5,367 nucleotides of DNA from Selenomonas sp. (GCA_003518745.1 DOYB01000162.1:1-5367); one strand, 5' to 3'; positions 1 to 5,286 are shown, numbered from the stretch's first letter. Notes: generated by a model not told the origin, from the sequence alone. Made by a program: numbers and translations.

Positions 1-438
1 GGCCTCATCCTCTCCACCTATGGCTATGTCTATGTGGCCCAGGTCTCCATCGGCGGCAACCCCGAGCACCTCATCAAGTGCCTGAAGGAAGCGGCGGCCT
101 ATGACGGCCCCTCCATCGTCATTGCCTACGCCCCCTGCATCAACCATGGTATCCGCAAGGGCATGGGCAAGAGCCAGATGGAAGGCAAGCTCGCTGTTGA
201 GTGCGGCTATTGGGCAAACTACCGCTTCAATCCTCAGCTCAAGGCAGAAGGAAAGAACCCCTTCACTCTGGATTCCAAGGAGCCGGATTTCAGCAAGTTC
301 CAGGAATTCCTCCAGGGAGAGGTACGTTACTCTTCCCTGAAGCGCAACTTCCCAGAGGCTGCTGACGCCCTCTTCGAGAAGACCCAGCGTGATGCTGAGG
401 AGCGTCTTGCAGGCTATAAGAAGCTGGCAGGCAAATAA
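1..438 (+). CDS. nifJ: Pyruvate:ferredoxin (flavodoxin) oxidoreductase, C-terminal part (5' end outside window)
   Basis: This is the last 145 residues of the cytoplasmic enzyme that oxidises pyruvate with CoA to acetyl-CoA and CO2 and reduces ferredoxin. The frame is open from base 1 (GLILSTYGYVYVAQVSIGG), so the GTG at 34 is an internal codon and not a start. Visible family signatures are YAPCINHG (window residues 43-50), KSQ, AVECGYW, NPFTLDSKEP and the GEVRYSSLKR segment near the end. The Cys in YAPC (window residue 46) matches, by distance from the end, the fourth ligand of the [4Fe-4S] cluster nearest the thiamine diphosphate in Desulfovibrio africanus PFOR. The protein ends at LAGK and lacks the extra C-terminal domain of the Desulfovibrio enzyme. 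The stop is a tandem TAA TAA. Codon choice is strongly biased to GGC, CTC, AAG and ATC, as expected for a highly expressed catabolic gene. The family call is secure; the N-terminal domains cannot be seen. Confidence 0.95.
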   Translation, partial: GLILSTYGYVYVAQVSIGGNPEHLIKCLKEAAAYDGPSIVIAYAPCINHGIRKGMGKSQMEGKLAVECGYWANYRFNPQLKAEGKNPFTLDSKEPDFSKFQEFLQGEVRYSSLKRNFPEAADALFEKTQRDAEERLAGYKKLAGK

Positions 439-464
439 TAAAGCTTTAAAGGTTGCATGAATAT

Positions 465-505
465 ACTTAGGGCTATTGCAAGGGTAACCTGCAATAGCCC
501 TAAGT
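465..505 (+). terminator. Perfect 16-bp hairpin after nifJ (terminator or 3'-end stabiliser)
   Basis: The arms at 465-480 and 490-505 are exact reverse complements (core CTTAGGGCTATTGCA), separated by a 9-nt loop AGGGTAACC. The hairpin starts 27 nt after the nifJ stop and ends 44 nt before the next start codon. Its position suggests it ends or protects the nifJ transcript. The bases that follow are TTGATATCG, so the U-tract of a classical intrinsic terminator is missing. It could instead be a processed 3' end, a Rho-assisted stop, or an attenuating structure ahead of the next operon. The hairpin itself is certain; its role is inferred. Confidence 0.55.
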
Positions 506-549
506 TGATATCGAAATAATATATAAAATTGTATTAAGGAGGATTTGCT

Positions 550-2163
550 ATGAGATTGAGTTTTCTCGGAGCCGCCCATACAGTAACCGGCTCCTGTTAC
601 CTCTTGGAAACGAATGAGCACAAATATCTTATTGACTGCGGCATGTTCCAGGGATCTACTCGGGTAAGGAAGCTCAATTACGAGGATTTCCCCTTCAATC
701 CTGGCCAAATTGACTGCGTATTACTGACACATGCCCATATCGACCATTGCGGCCTTGTGCCCAAGCTTTGCAAGGAAGGCTTTACAGGCAGGGTATACGC
801 CACTAAGGTCACATGTGAATTAGCCCAGATAATGCTCCCTGATTCCGCTTATATACAGGAGTCAGACGCAGAGATCCTAAACCGGAAGGGCAGGCGCCGC
901 GGTGATGCGCCTATACCTCCCCTTTACACTCTGGATGATGCTCAGGCAGCACTTGACCAGTTTTCACCCGTTGCCTATGGAGAAAAAATTTCCGTTGGCG
1001 ACAACATAGATGTTATATTCCGTGACGCGGGACATATCATGGGCTCCGCCATACTGGAAATATTTGTAAGGGAAGGAACGGAAACAACCAAACTGGTGTT
1101 CTCCGGAGACCTTGGGCAGCCCCACCAACCCATACTGAAAGACCCCACCCCCATAAATGGTGCTGATTATTTAATCGTAGAATCAACCTATGGAGATCGA
1201 CTTCATAAGATTTATGACAAAGAGACGGCACTTCTTGAAATCATACAGGACACCATGGACCGCGGAGGCAATCTGATAATCCCCTCCTTTGCAGTGGGAC
1301 GCACCCAGACCCTCCTCTACTACTTCTACAAGCTTTGGCAGTCAGGGCGTCTTGACTATGATATTCCCATTATTCTGGACAGTCCTCTTGCTATTGCCGC
1401 AACAAGAGTCTTTATGAAGAATGCCAAGGATTTCGATGATGAAGCAGTGGAGCTTATGCAAAAGGCCCATTCGATTCCCCAGTTCCCGCAGGTACATATC
1501 TGTGAATCGGCAGCGGATTCCCGGGCCCTCAATACAGAGGAAGGCTCAGCGATTATTCTTTCCGCAAGCGGCATGGCAGACGCGGGACGTATCCTGCACC
1601 ATCTGAAGCACAATCTGTGGAGACCTGAATCCACAATACTCTTCGTTGGTTATCAGGCCGAGGGCAGCATGGGACGCCGGCTCATTGACGGCATCAAGCG
1701 TGTCAGGGTATTGGGAGAAGAAGTCATCGTCCGGGCCAAGATAATGTCCCTGAATGGTTTTTCCGCCCACGGTGATGTTAACCAGATGCTTGACTGGATG
1801 GAAAATATGCAATCTCCAAAACCTGCACAGGTGTTTATCGTTCACGGTGAATCCCCTGCTCAGGACATCATGCGCGAACGTATGGAAGAAAGACTGGCCT
1901 TCCCAGCATATATTCCTTTTAGGGGAGATGCTGTGCGTATCCACGGCAGGAAGTTTGAGATAGAGCATTCCAATATCCCATCAGTTTCTGTTGAAATGGA
2001 AATGGAGGACATGCTCAAGAACTTCGATTCAGACTATCGCTCTTTCAGGAAGAGGTTGCTGCAGCTTGTTATCCGCCAGCCTGAAACCATGGAGACAGTC
2101 ATACGTCTTTTACAGAAGGGCCAGACCTATCTTAAGAAGCTATTCCGCCCATTCAATATTTAA
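550..2163 (+). CDS. Beta-CASP metallo-beta-lactamase-fold RNA-processing hydrolase (CPSF/TTHA0252-like)
   Basis: This 537-residue cytoplasmic protein is probably a zinc-dependent ribonuclease related to the CPSF-73/TTHA0252 group. Visible motifs are HAHIDH (61-66), the metal-binding His of AGH (162), the metal-binding Asp of FSGD (187), motif A Glu in VEST (211), AVGRTQ (248-253), a LSASGMADAGR segment (337-347), motif B His in FSAHGD (407) and motif C His in VHGE (432). All catalytic positions are present, so it should be active. The beta-CASP insert lies roughly between residues 212 and 375. The RMMBL-type region follows to about 470. A helical, charged tail (about 475-537) extends beyond the usual core. 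The start is well set by AAGGAGG at 536-542, 7 nt before the ATG. It is likely cotranscribed with the glycosyltransferase gene 26 nt downstream. It is not RNase J, whose motif and domain layout differ. The RNA target cannot be read from the sequence. Confidence 0.9.
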   Translation: MRLSFLGAAHTVTGSCYLLETNEHKYLIDCGMFQGSTRVRKLNYEDFPFNPGQIDCVLLTHAHIDHCGLVPKLCKEGFTGRVYATKVTCELAQIMLPDSAYIQESDAEILNRKGRRRGDAPIPPLYTLDDAQAALDQFSPVAYGEKISVGDNIDVIFRDAGHIMGSAILEIFVREGTETTKLVFSGDLGQPHQPILKDPTPINGADYLIVESTYGDRLHKIYDKETALLEIIQDTMDRGGNLIIPSFAVGRTQTLLYYFYKLWQSGRLDYDIPIILDSPLAIAATRVFMKNAKDFDDEAVELMQKAHSIPQFPQVHICESAADSRALNTEEGSAIILSASGMADAGRILHHLKHNLWRPESTILFVGYQAEGSMGRRLIDGIKRVRVLGEEVIVRAKIMSLNGFSAHGDVNQMLDWMENMQSPKPAQVFIVHGESPAQDIMRERMEERLAFPAYIPFRGDAVRIHGRKFEIEHSNIPSVSVEMEMEDMLKNFDSDYRSFRKRLLQLVIRQPETMETVIRLLQKGQTYLKKLFRPFNI

Positions 2164-2189
2164 GTCTAATCATCCGAAGGGAGCTGCCA

Positions 2190-3020
2190 ATGAAAAAGAG
2201 ACGAAAACGGACCATTCGTCCTGTATTCAAGTTCATCCTATTCCTATTGTTTATTTTTATGGCAGCTTACTTTCTGTCAGGAAATTCATCCCCCAATTCT
2301 CAGGATGATAAATCACAAAAAGTCAATGGATACGTTGCAAATGATACAAAGACCTCTATTTCAGACCAATTCAACTCTGATGGTGAGGCCTCCACGTGGG
2401 AACGTATCGGCCGTATCGCATTTATTCAGCAGGCTGTGGACAACAAGCGTCGTTCTTCAAACTACGTCGCTCTTGATGATATCCCCGTCAACGTCCGTCA
2501 GGCAATCGTTGCCGTAGAAGACAGCCGGTATTTCTCCCACCACGGCTTTGATGTTGAAGGAATCATGAGAGCCTCCCTTGTGAATCTGCAGAAGGGGGAA
2601 ATCGAGGAAGGTGCCAGCACCATAACACAGCAGCTGGTGAAAAATCTCTTCCTAAACGGAGAAAGGACCTTTTCACGTAAGATTGAAGAGTTGCTTCTTG
2701 CCTTGGATATGGAGGCCCATTATTCCAAGGACGAGATTTTGGAGCTATATCTCAATACCATTTACTTCGGTTCAGGTTATTATGGCATACGTGATGCGGC
2801 AGAGGGTTATTTTGGAAAAGAACCGAATAACTTGAACCTCGCTGAGGCTTCCATGATAGCAGGTCTGCCTAATGCCCCCTCACTGTATTCCCCTTATGTG
2901 GATTTCCTAATGGCCAAGAAGCGTCAGTTCATCGTCCTTGATGCCATGGTGAACTCCGGATACATCACAAAAGCACAGTCAGACGATGCCAAGATAAAAC
3001 CCCTCTACCTCGCCCACTGA
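2190..3020 (+). CDS. Monofunctional peptidoglycan glycosyltransferase (GT51, MtgA/PBP1 N-domain type)
   Basis: This 276-residue inner-membrane protein should polymerise lipid II into glycan strands on the outer face of the membrane. A basic N-terminus (MKKRRKR) precedes a single membrane segment at about 13-29, giving a type II anchor. A low-complexity polar linker (31-65) leads to the GT51 domain. All motifs are visible: EDSRYFSHHG (110-119, catalytic Glu110), GASTITQQLVKN (141-152), RKIEE (163-167, second Glu167), SKDEILELYLN (179-189) and LAEASMIAGLPNAP (217-230). The protein stops soon after the glycosyltransferase fold, with no transpeptidase domain, so it is monofunctional rather than a truncated class A PBP. 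No frame damage is seen. A GAAGGGAG ribosome site lies 6 nt before the ATG. The 26-nt gap from the upstream metallo-hydrolase has no terminator, which suggests one operon. Confidence 0.93.
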   Translation: MKKRRKRTIRPVFKFILFLLFIFMAAYFLSGNSSPNSQDDKSQKVNGYVANDTKTSISDQFNSDGEASTWERIGRIAFIQQAVDNKRRSSNYVALDDIPVNVRQAIVAVEDSRYFSHHGFDVEGIMRASLVNLQKGEIEEGASTITQQLVKNLFLNGERTFSRKIEELLLALDMEAHYSKDEILELYLNTIYFGSGYYGIRDAAEGYFGKEPNNLNLAEASMIAGLPNAPSLYSPYVDFLMAKKRQFIVLDAMVNSGYITKAQSDDAKIKPLYLAH

Positions 3021-3052
3021 ACTTGCCGAAAAAACAGCCCACACTCATAAAT

Positions 3053-3070
3053 GCAAGCTATCCTGCTTGC
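3053..3070. repeat. Small inverted repeat (6-bp stem) between convergent genes
   Basis: GCAAGC at 3053-3058 and GCTTGC at 3065-3070 form a perfect 6-bp stem with the 6-nt loop TATCCT. It lies 33 nt past the glycosyltransferase stop and just before the main terminator. No T-run follows directly on either strand, so it is at most an accessory structure in the 3' untranslated region. Confidence 0.4.
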
Positions 3071-3080
3071 CTCTATACTG

Positions 3081-3126
3081 AAAAACTCCCGGACAGCTCA
3101 ACCAGCTATCCGGGAGTAAGTTTTTT
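3081..3126. terminator. Bidirectional rho-independent terminator between convergent operons
   Basis: The arms 3086-3098 and 3104-3116 pair over 13 positions with one C-A mismatch (core CTCCCGGA/TCCGGGAG) around the loop CAACC. On the plus strand TTTTTT (3121-3126) follows shortly after the stem. On the minus strand the A-run 3081-3085 supplies TTTTT directly after it. It therefore ends both the glycosyltransferase transcript (+) and the cheX transcript (-). The plus-strand T-run overlaps the cheX stop codon at 3125-3127. Confidence 0.9.
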
Positions 3127-3589
3127 ATTGTTTATCTACAGCGATATCAAGCTCTACTGTATGTCCTGCCAAGTCCATCTCAACCGTCAGGTATTGCGCG
3201 TCACTTATCTTAATCTGGAACTTCTCCCCAACGGACAAACTCGGCGTGGAAATATCAACCTCCAGCCCCATTCCGGTAAGATTTGTAGCCGCATTGGCAG
3301 TCAACATATTGGACATCTCAGAAATAGCACTCTGAGCCATAGCATCAAACTCTGTCACCGGCATCCCCATCATCATTGTAGACGCGATGAATTTGGCGGT
3401 GTCCTCGGTCATATTATATACTACGCTGCCTCGAATCTGCTTGGTAAAGCCTACAATCACAGAAACACCGAGACTGACAGCATTCTTATCCTTAACATAG
3501 AGCTTCGTGCGGGTAGGCGTAGGGAATCCCATCTGGGGCATCACAGACGTGAACGCATCCACGAAGGGGTTGACCAACTTTGCATCCAT
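3125..3589 (-). CDS. cheX: Chemotaxis protein CheX (CheY-P phosphatase family)
   Basis: This 154-residue cytoplasmic protein belongs to the CheC/CheX/FliY phosphatases, which remove phosphate from CheY-type receivers and reset flagellar signalling. The N-terminus MDAKLVNPFVDAF is typical of CheX. The catalytic signature is SEMSNM, with Glu91 and Asn94 matching the conserved ExxN pair, and only one such motif is present, as in CheX rather than CheC. The stretch GVSVIVGFTKQIRG...VYNM (about 41-60) is the usual central sheet. An upstream in-frame TTG at 3616 would add nine residues and overlap the previous gene by 23 nt. The ATG at 3589 is preferred because AAGGAG lies 9 nt before it and the family N-terminus starts there. 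It begins 4 nt after the response-regulator stop, so the two are almost certainly cotranscribed and perhaps translationally coupled. Whether its substrate is a distant CheY or the adjacent receiver is unknown. Confidence 0.88.
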   Translation of the reverse strand: MDAKLVNPFVDAFTSVMPQMGFPTPTRTKLYVKDKNAVSLGVSVIVGFTKQIRGSVVYNMTEDTAKFIASTMMMGMPVTEFDAMAQSAISEMSNMLTANAATNLTGMGLEVDISTPSLSVGEKFQIKISDAQYLTVEMDLAGHTVELDIAVDKQ

Positions 3590-3593
3590 CCTA

Positions 3594-4457
3594 TCAATCT
3601 CCTTCCGCAAATCCAACGTTCATGCAAATAGTACCGATTCTCGTATCTGCGCTTATCTTGAATGTCGTTAGCTTTGGACTTGCTATACGAATACCTTTAC
3701 CACAGATTGTGCCGGGCGGCGTAATACGCATTTCCTTGTCCTTAAACACATCGTTTATATTGGAAACGCCCCGCCCGATGATTATGTTAGCCGCCTCCTC
3801 TACGGAGTCGCTTGCCTCGTCTTCACTGAGGCTGTCCCCGGACTCCTGACCCAGCATCATAGCCGCGAAATTCTTCATGGTTTCCGTAGACATATTGAGA
3901 ATGGCGCGTCCCACAGGAGCACCTGTAAGGCCTATAATAACAGCTATGCCGTCAACCACCAGGTATTTCCTGTCATCCACCTCAAGCTTAACATCACTGT
4001 GGATTCCAATCATACTGAAAATGCCCTGCTGCAATGCCCTGACAAATGCCTTAGCGTATGATTCCCGCAACACGGCAACCTTGCCAACCTTCTTCTGGCA
4101 AAGAATCATAAGGGTATCGATTATATCGTTCGTACTGACGGGTTTCTGTAAAAAAGCGCTTATACCTGCTGCACGGCCCCTTGCCACCAAACTGGCATCC
4201 TTCATAGCGCTGATCATTACAATCTTCGCCTCTGGATCCAACGTCCGAATCCGACGGCTGCATTCTATACCATCCGCATCCGGAAGATTCATGTCCATCG
4301 TAACCAACGCGGGTGCCGTCTCCTGATAGAGTTTCACAGCCTCCGTGGCATCCTTGGCCATGGCCACGACCTCAAAGTTGGTCTTAGAAAGATGTCCGGC
4401 CAGAATTGACCGGCTGACCTTGGAATCGTCGACGATCATTACCTTGACTTTTTCCAC
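3594..4457 (-). CDS. Response regulator: CheY-like receiver fused to a CheX-like domain
   Basis: This is a 287-residue soluble two-domain protein. Residues 1-122 form a complete receiver: acidic pair Asp10/Asp11, phospho-acceptor Asp55 in VTMDMNLPDADG, switch Ser83 in ISAM and Lys105 in LQKP. Residues about 130-285 resemble CheX. The region around IIGLTGAPVGRAILNMSTET aligns by eye with the free CheX downstream. The segment DSVEEAANIIIG (217-228) carries an ExxN pair (Glu221, Asn224) as in active CheX phosphatases. An acidic, Ser-rich stretch (203-219) interrupts the domain before the ExxN helix. There is no DNA-binding domain, so the output is probably phosphatase activity or protein binding rather than transcription. 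The start is GTG, with AGGTGA 6 nt upstream. A possible extended -10 lies just ahead. It may dephosphorylate its own receiver or another CheY; this is inference. Confidence 0.88.
   Translation of the reverse strand: MEKVKVMIVDDSKVSRSILAGHLSKTNFEVVAMAKDATEAVKLYQETAPALVTMDMNLPDADGIECSRRIRTLDPEAKIVMISAMKDASLVARGRAAGISAFLQKPVSTNDIIDTLMILCQKKVGKVAVLRESYAKAFVRALQQGIFSMIGIHSDVKLEVDDRKYLVVDGIAVIIGLTGAPVGRAILNMSTETMKNFAAMMLGQESGDSLSEDEASDSVEEAANIIIGRGVSNINDVFKDKEMRITPPGTICGKGIRIASPKLTTFKISADTRIGTICMNVGFAEGD
3599..3604 (-). promoter_or_regulatory. cheX: Ribosome binding site that fixes the cheX start
   Basis: AAGGAG on the minus strand sits inside the last codons of the receiver-CheX gene, 9 nt before the ATG at 3589. 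It favours that ATG over the upstream TTG at 3616, which has no comparable site at the right distance. Confidence 0.7.
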
Positions 4458-4477
4458 AAATGCTCACCTGCTTCTCT

Positions 4478-4486
4478 ATAGTATCA
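4478..4486 (-). promoter_or_regulatory. Possible extended -10 promoter for the receiver-CheX/cheX operon
   Basis: The minus strand reads TGATACTAT, an extended -10 (TGn plus TACTAT, 4 of 6 to TATAAT). It would start transcription near 4471, just before the AGGTGA ribosome site at 4464-4469. No good -35 lies 17 nt upstream (TTCGTG). The nearest -35-like TTGATT is 22 nt away. The call is weak. Confidence 0.3.
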
Positions 4487-4595
4487 TCTTTGCGGAATTC
4501 ACGAAAATCAATTGCACAACTCACTAATTGAAAAATTCGCTATCCACATACAAAATCCCTGCTACATTTAAAGATTTTTTTATTTAGCTTTTAAA

Positions 4596-4610
4596 TAATA
4601 ATCATTATGA
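4596..4610. promoter_or_regulatory. Fur/PerR-like 7-1-7 palindrome
   Basis: TAATAATCATTATGA matches the Fur consensus TGATAATnATTATCA at 12 of 14 fixed positions. It matches the PerR consensus TTATAATnATTATAA equally well. It lies in the 195-nt gap (4458-4652) between the unknown 148-residue gene and the receiver-CheX gene, 139 nt upstream of the latter's GTG. The rest of this gap is AT-rich, with only a weak AU hairpin (4567-4573 with 4588-4595) and no convincing terminator for the upstream gene. AT-richness raises the chance of a random match. Confidence 0.35.
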
Positions 4611-4652
4611 AAATTTGATGAATAACCCCCATAATGAGAAGCAATTTCCTGC

Positions 4653-5099
4653 TCATTTCTTCCAAAGCTCAGCCACAACCTCATCCACCGGGTCCTCATT
4701 AAGCAGGCGGTCCATAGCCCGCACTCCGGCAGCAAGACGATCCGGTCCCGCCGCCGTAGCAACAAGCAGCGCTGAAATGAATGCCGTAGCACGTGGATAC
4801 TTTTCCTTAGCCAACCTGAGCTCAACCCAGTCCTCTCTTTTCTCAGCATCCTCCAGAACCTTCATTCCCTCCGCGATCAGAGCGTAACGCGGATCGCTCT
4901 CAAAACTCTGGTAATTCTTTTCAGTAATCTGCGGATGCTCCTGGTTTTCATACTTTGCCTTCATTACCTCTTCCAGACTGGCATTTTCTTCGCCTGCAGT
5001 CCCACTTCCATTATTGAGCATCTCCTGAAGGGTCTTAATCTCATCCTCGGAAAGCTCTGAACGTATGCTCGTAAGCATAGATGCAACTTTTTGGCTCAT
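4653..5099 (-). CDS. Acidic protein of unknown function (148 aa)
   Basis: I do not recognise this family. The product is a soluble protein with no signal peptide or clear membrane segment. It is strongly acidic (about 31 Asp/Glu against 19 Lys/Arg by hand count). An N-terminal helical segment (1-30, with LSEDEIKTLQEML) is followed by a flexible Gly/Ser/Asn/Glu stretch (30-45). Two or three charged amphipathic segments follow (about 43-103). A short hydrophobic patch, ATAFISALLVATAAG (104-118), is probably a buried helix. The C-terminus DPVDEVVAELWKK (136-148) is again helical. The ATG at 5099 is supported by AAGGA 9 nt upstream. It is likely a real gene because a near-consensus promoter and a structured leader precede it and the frame fits. 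It lies upstream of the response-regulator/cheX pair on the same strand, but a 195-nt gap separates them, so a shared role is only a guess. Confidence 0.75.
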   Translation of the reverse strand: MSQKVASMLTSIRSELSEDEIKTLQEMLNNGSGTAGEENASLEEVMKAKYENQEHPQITEKNYQSFESDPRYALIAEGMKVLEDAEKREDWVELRLAKEKYPRATAFISALLVATAAGPDRLAAGVRAMDRLLNEDPVDEVVAELWKK

Positions 5100-5111
5100 T
5101 ACTCCAATTCC

Positions 5112-5124
5112 TTTCTGTCAGAAA
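5112..5124. repeat. Perfect 13-nt palindrome overlapping the ribosome site of the unknown gene
   Basis: TTTCTGTCAGAAA is symmetric about position 5118. On the minus-strand RNA it would form a 4-5 bp stem whose 3' arm (AGAAA) runs into the AAGGA ribosome site of the 148-residue gene. It could partly mask translation or serve as an operator. It is short and may be chance. Confidence 0.3.
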
Positions 5125-5149
5125 TTCTTTGCTTCTCACGAACCACAAA

Positions 5150-5173
5150 CCCTATCCCTGCCCCACTTACCCC
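5150..5173 (-). promoter_or_regulatory. G-quadruplex motif in the leader of the unknown gene
   Basis: On the minus strand, which is the RNA sense strand, four G-runs occur in a row: GGGG (5173-5170), loop TAAGT, GGGG (5164-5161), loop CA, GGG (5158-5156), loop ATA, GGG (5152-5150). This meets the usual rule of four runs of at least three G with loops of 1-7 nt. It ends about 50 nt before the ATG at 5099. Folding in RNA or DNA could affect translation or transcription; this is inferred. Confidence 0.55.
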
Positions 5174-5177
5174 ATCA

Positions 5178-5222
5178 CCGCGATAATGCACTTTTCAGGT
5201 ACGGCTTTTGAAGCATCGCAGG
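5178..5222 (-). promoter_or_regulatory. Bulged stem-loop in the long leader
   Basis: On the minus strand CC-T-GCGAT-GC (5222-5213) can pair with GC-ATT-ATCGC-GG (5189-5178), giving nine base pairs with two bulges. The interior loop could add TTCA/TGAA pairing. It lies directly 5' of the G-rich tract. I cannot match it to a known riboswitch class. It may be a regulatory leader structure. Confidence 0.35.
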
Positions 5223-5286
5223 AATCAGTAAGAAAAATCGAAATAGATATACAATTTCGTTATTTTATAAACTGCCATGCCTATTT

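Noticed and set aside
505..534. Promoter ahead of the metallo-hydrolase (TTGATA and AT-rich TATAAA)
   Set aside because: TTGATA (505-510) and TATAAA (522-527) are only 11 nt apart. At 17-18 nt spacing the -10 is poor and would place the start on the ribosome site. No supportable promoter could be chosen, although one may exist here.
1546..1968. Minus-strand open frame of 140 codons inside the metallo-hydrolase gene
   Set aside because: It lies antisense to the strongly conserved motif B and motif C region and has no ribosome site or recognisable domain.
550..2163. RNase J identity for the metallo-hydrolase
   Set aside because: The HAHIDH motif, the VESTYGDR and LSASGMADAGR segments and the domain order fit the CPSF/TTHA0252 group better than RNase J.
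3023..3631. Long plus-strand open frame of 202 codons
   Set aside because: It lies opposite cheX and the end of the receiver-CheX gene. Its product is rich in His, Arg, Cys and Ser with no recognisable domain, and the opposite strand encodes clear CheX sequence with a proper ribosome site.
3877..4326. Plus-strand open frame of 149 codons opposite the response regulator
   Set aside because: It is a shadow of the receiver-CheX gene. The minus-strand frame has all receiver residues and the CheX ExxN motif.
4520..4572. Sigma-28 (flagellar) promoter ahead of the receiver-CheX operon
   Set aside because: A TAAA and a GTGGATAG-like element exist on the minus strand, but they are about 19 nt apart instead of about 15, and the -10 match is poor.
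5100..5280. Cyclic-di-GMP or other known riboswitch in the leader
   Set aside because: I looked for GEMM-type conserved segments and other familiar signatures and found none. The stems present do not match a class I can name.
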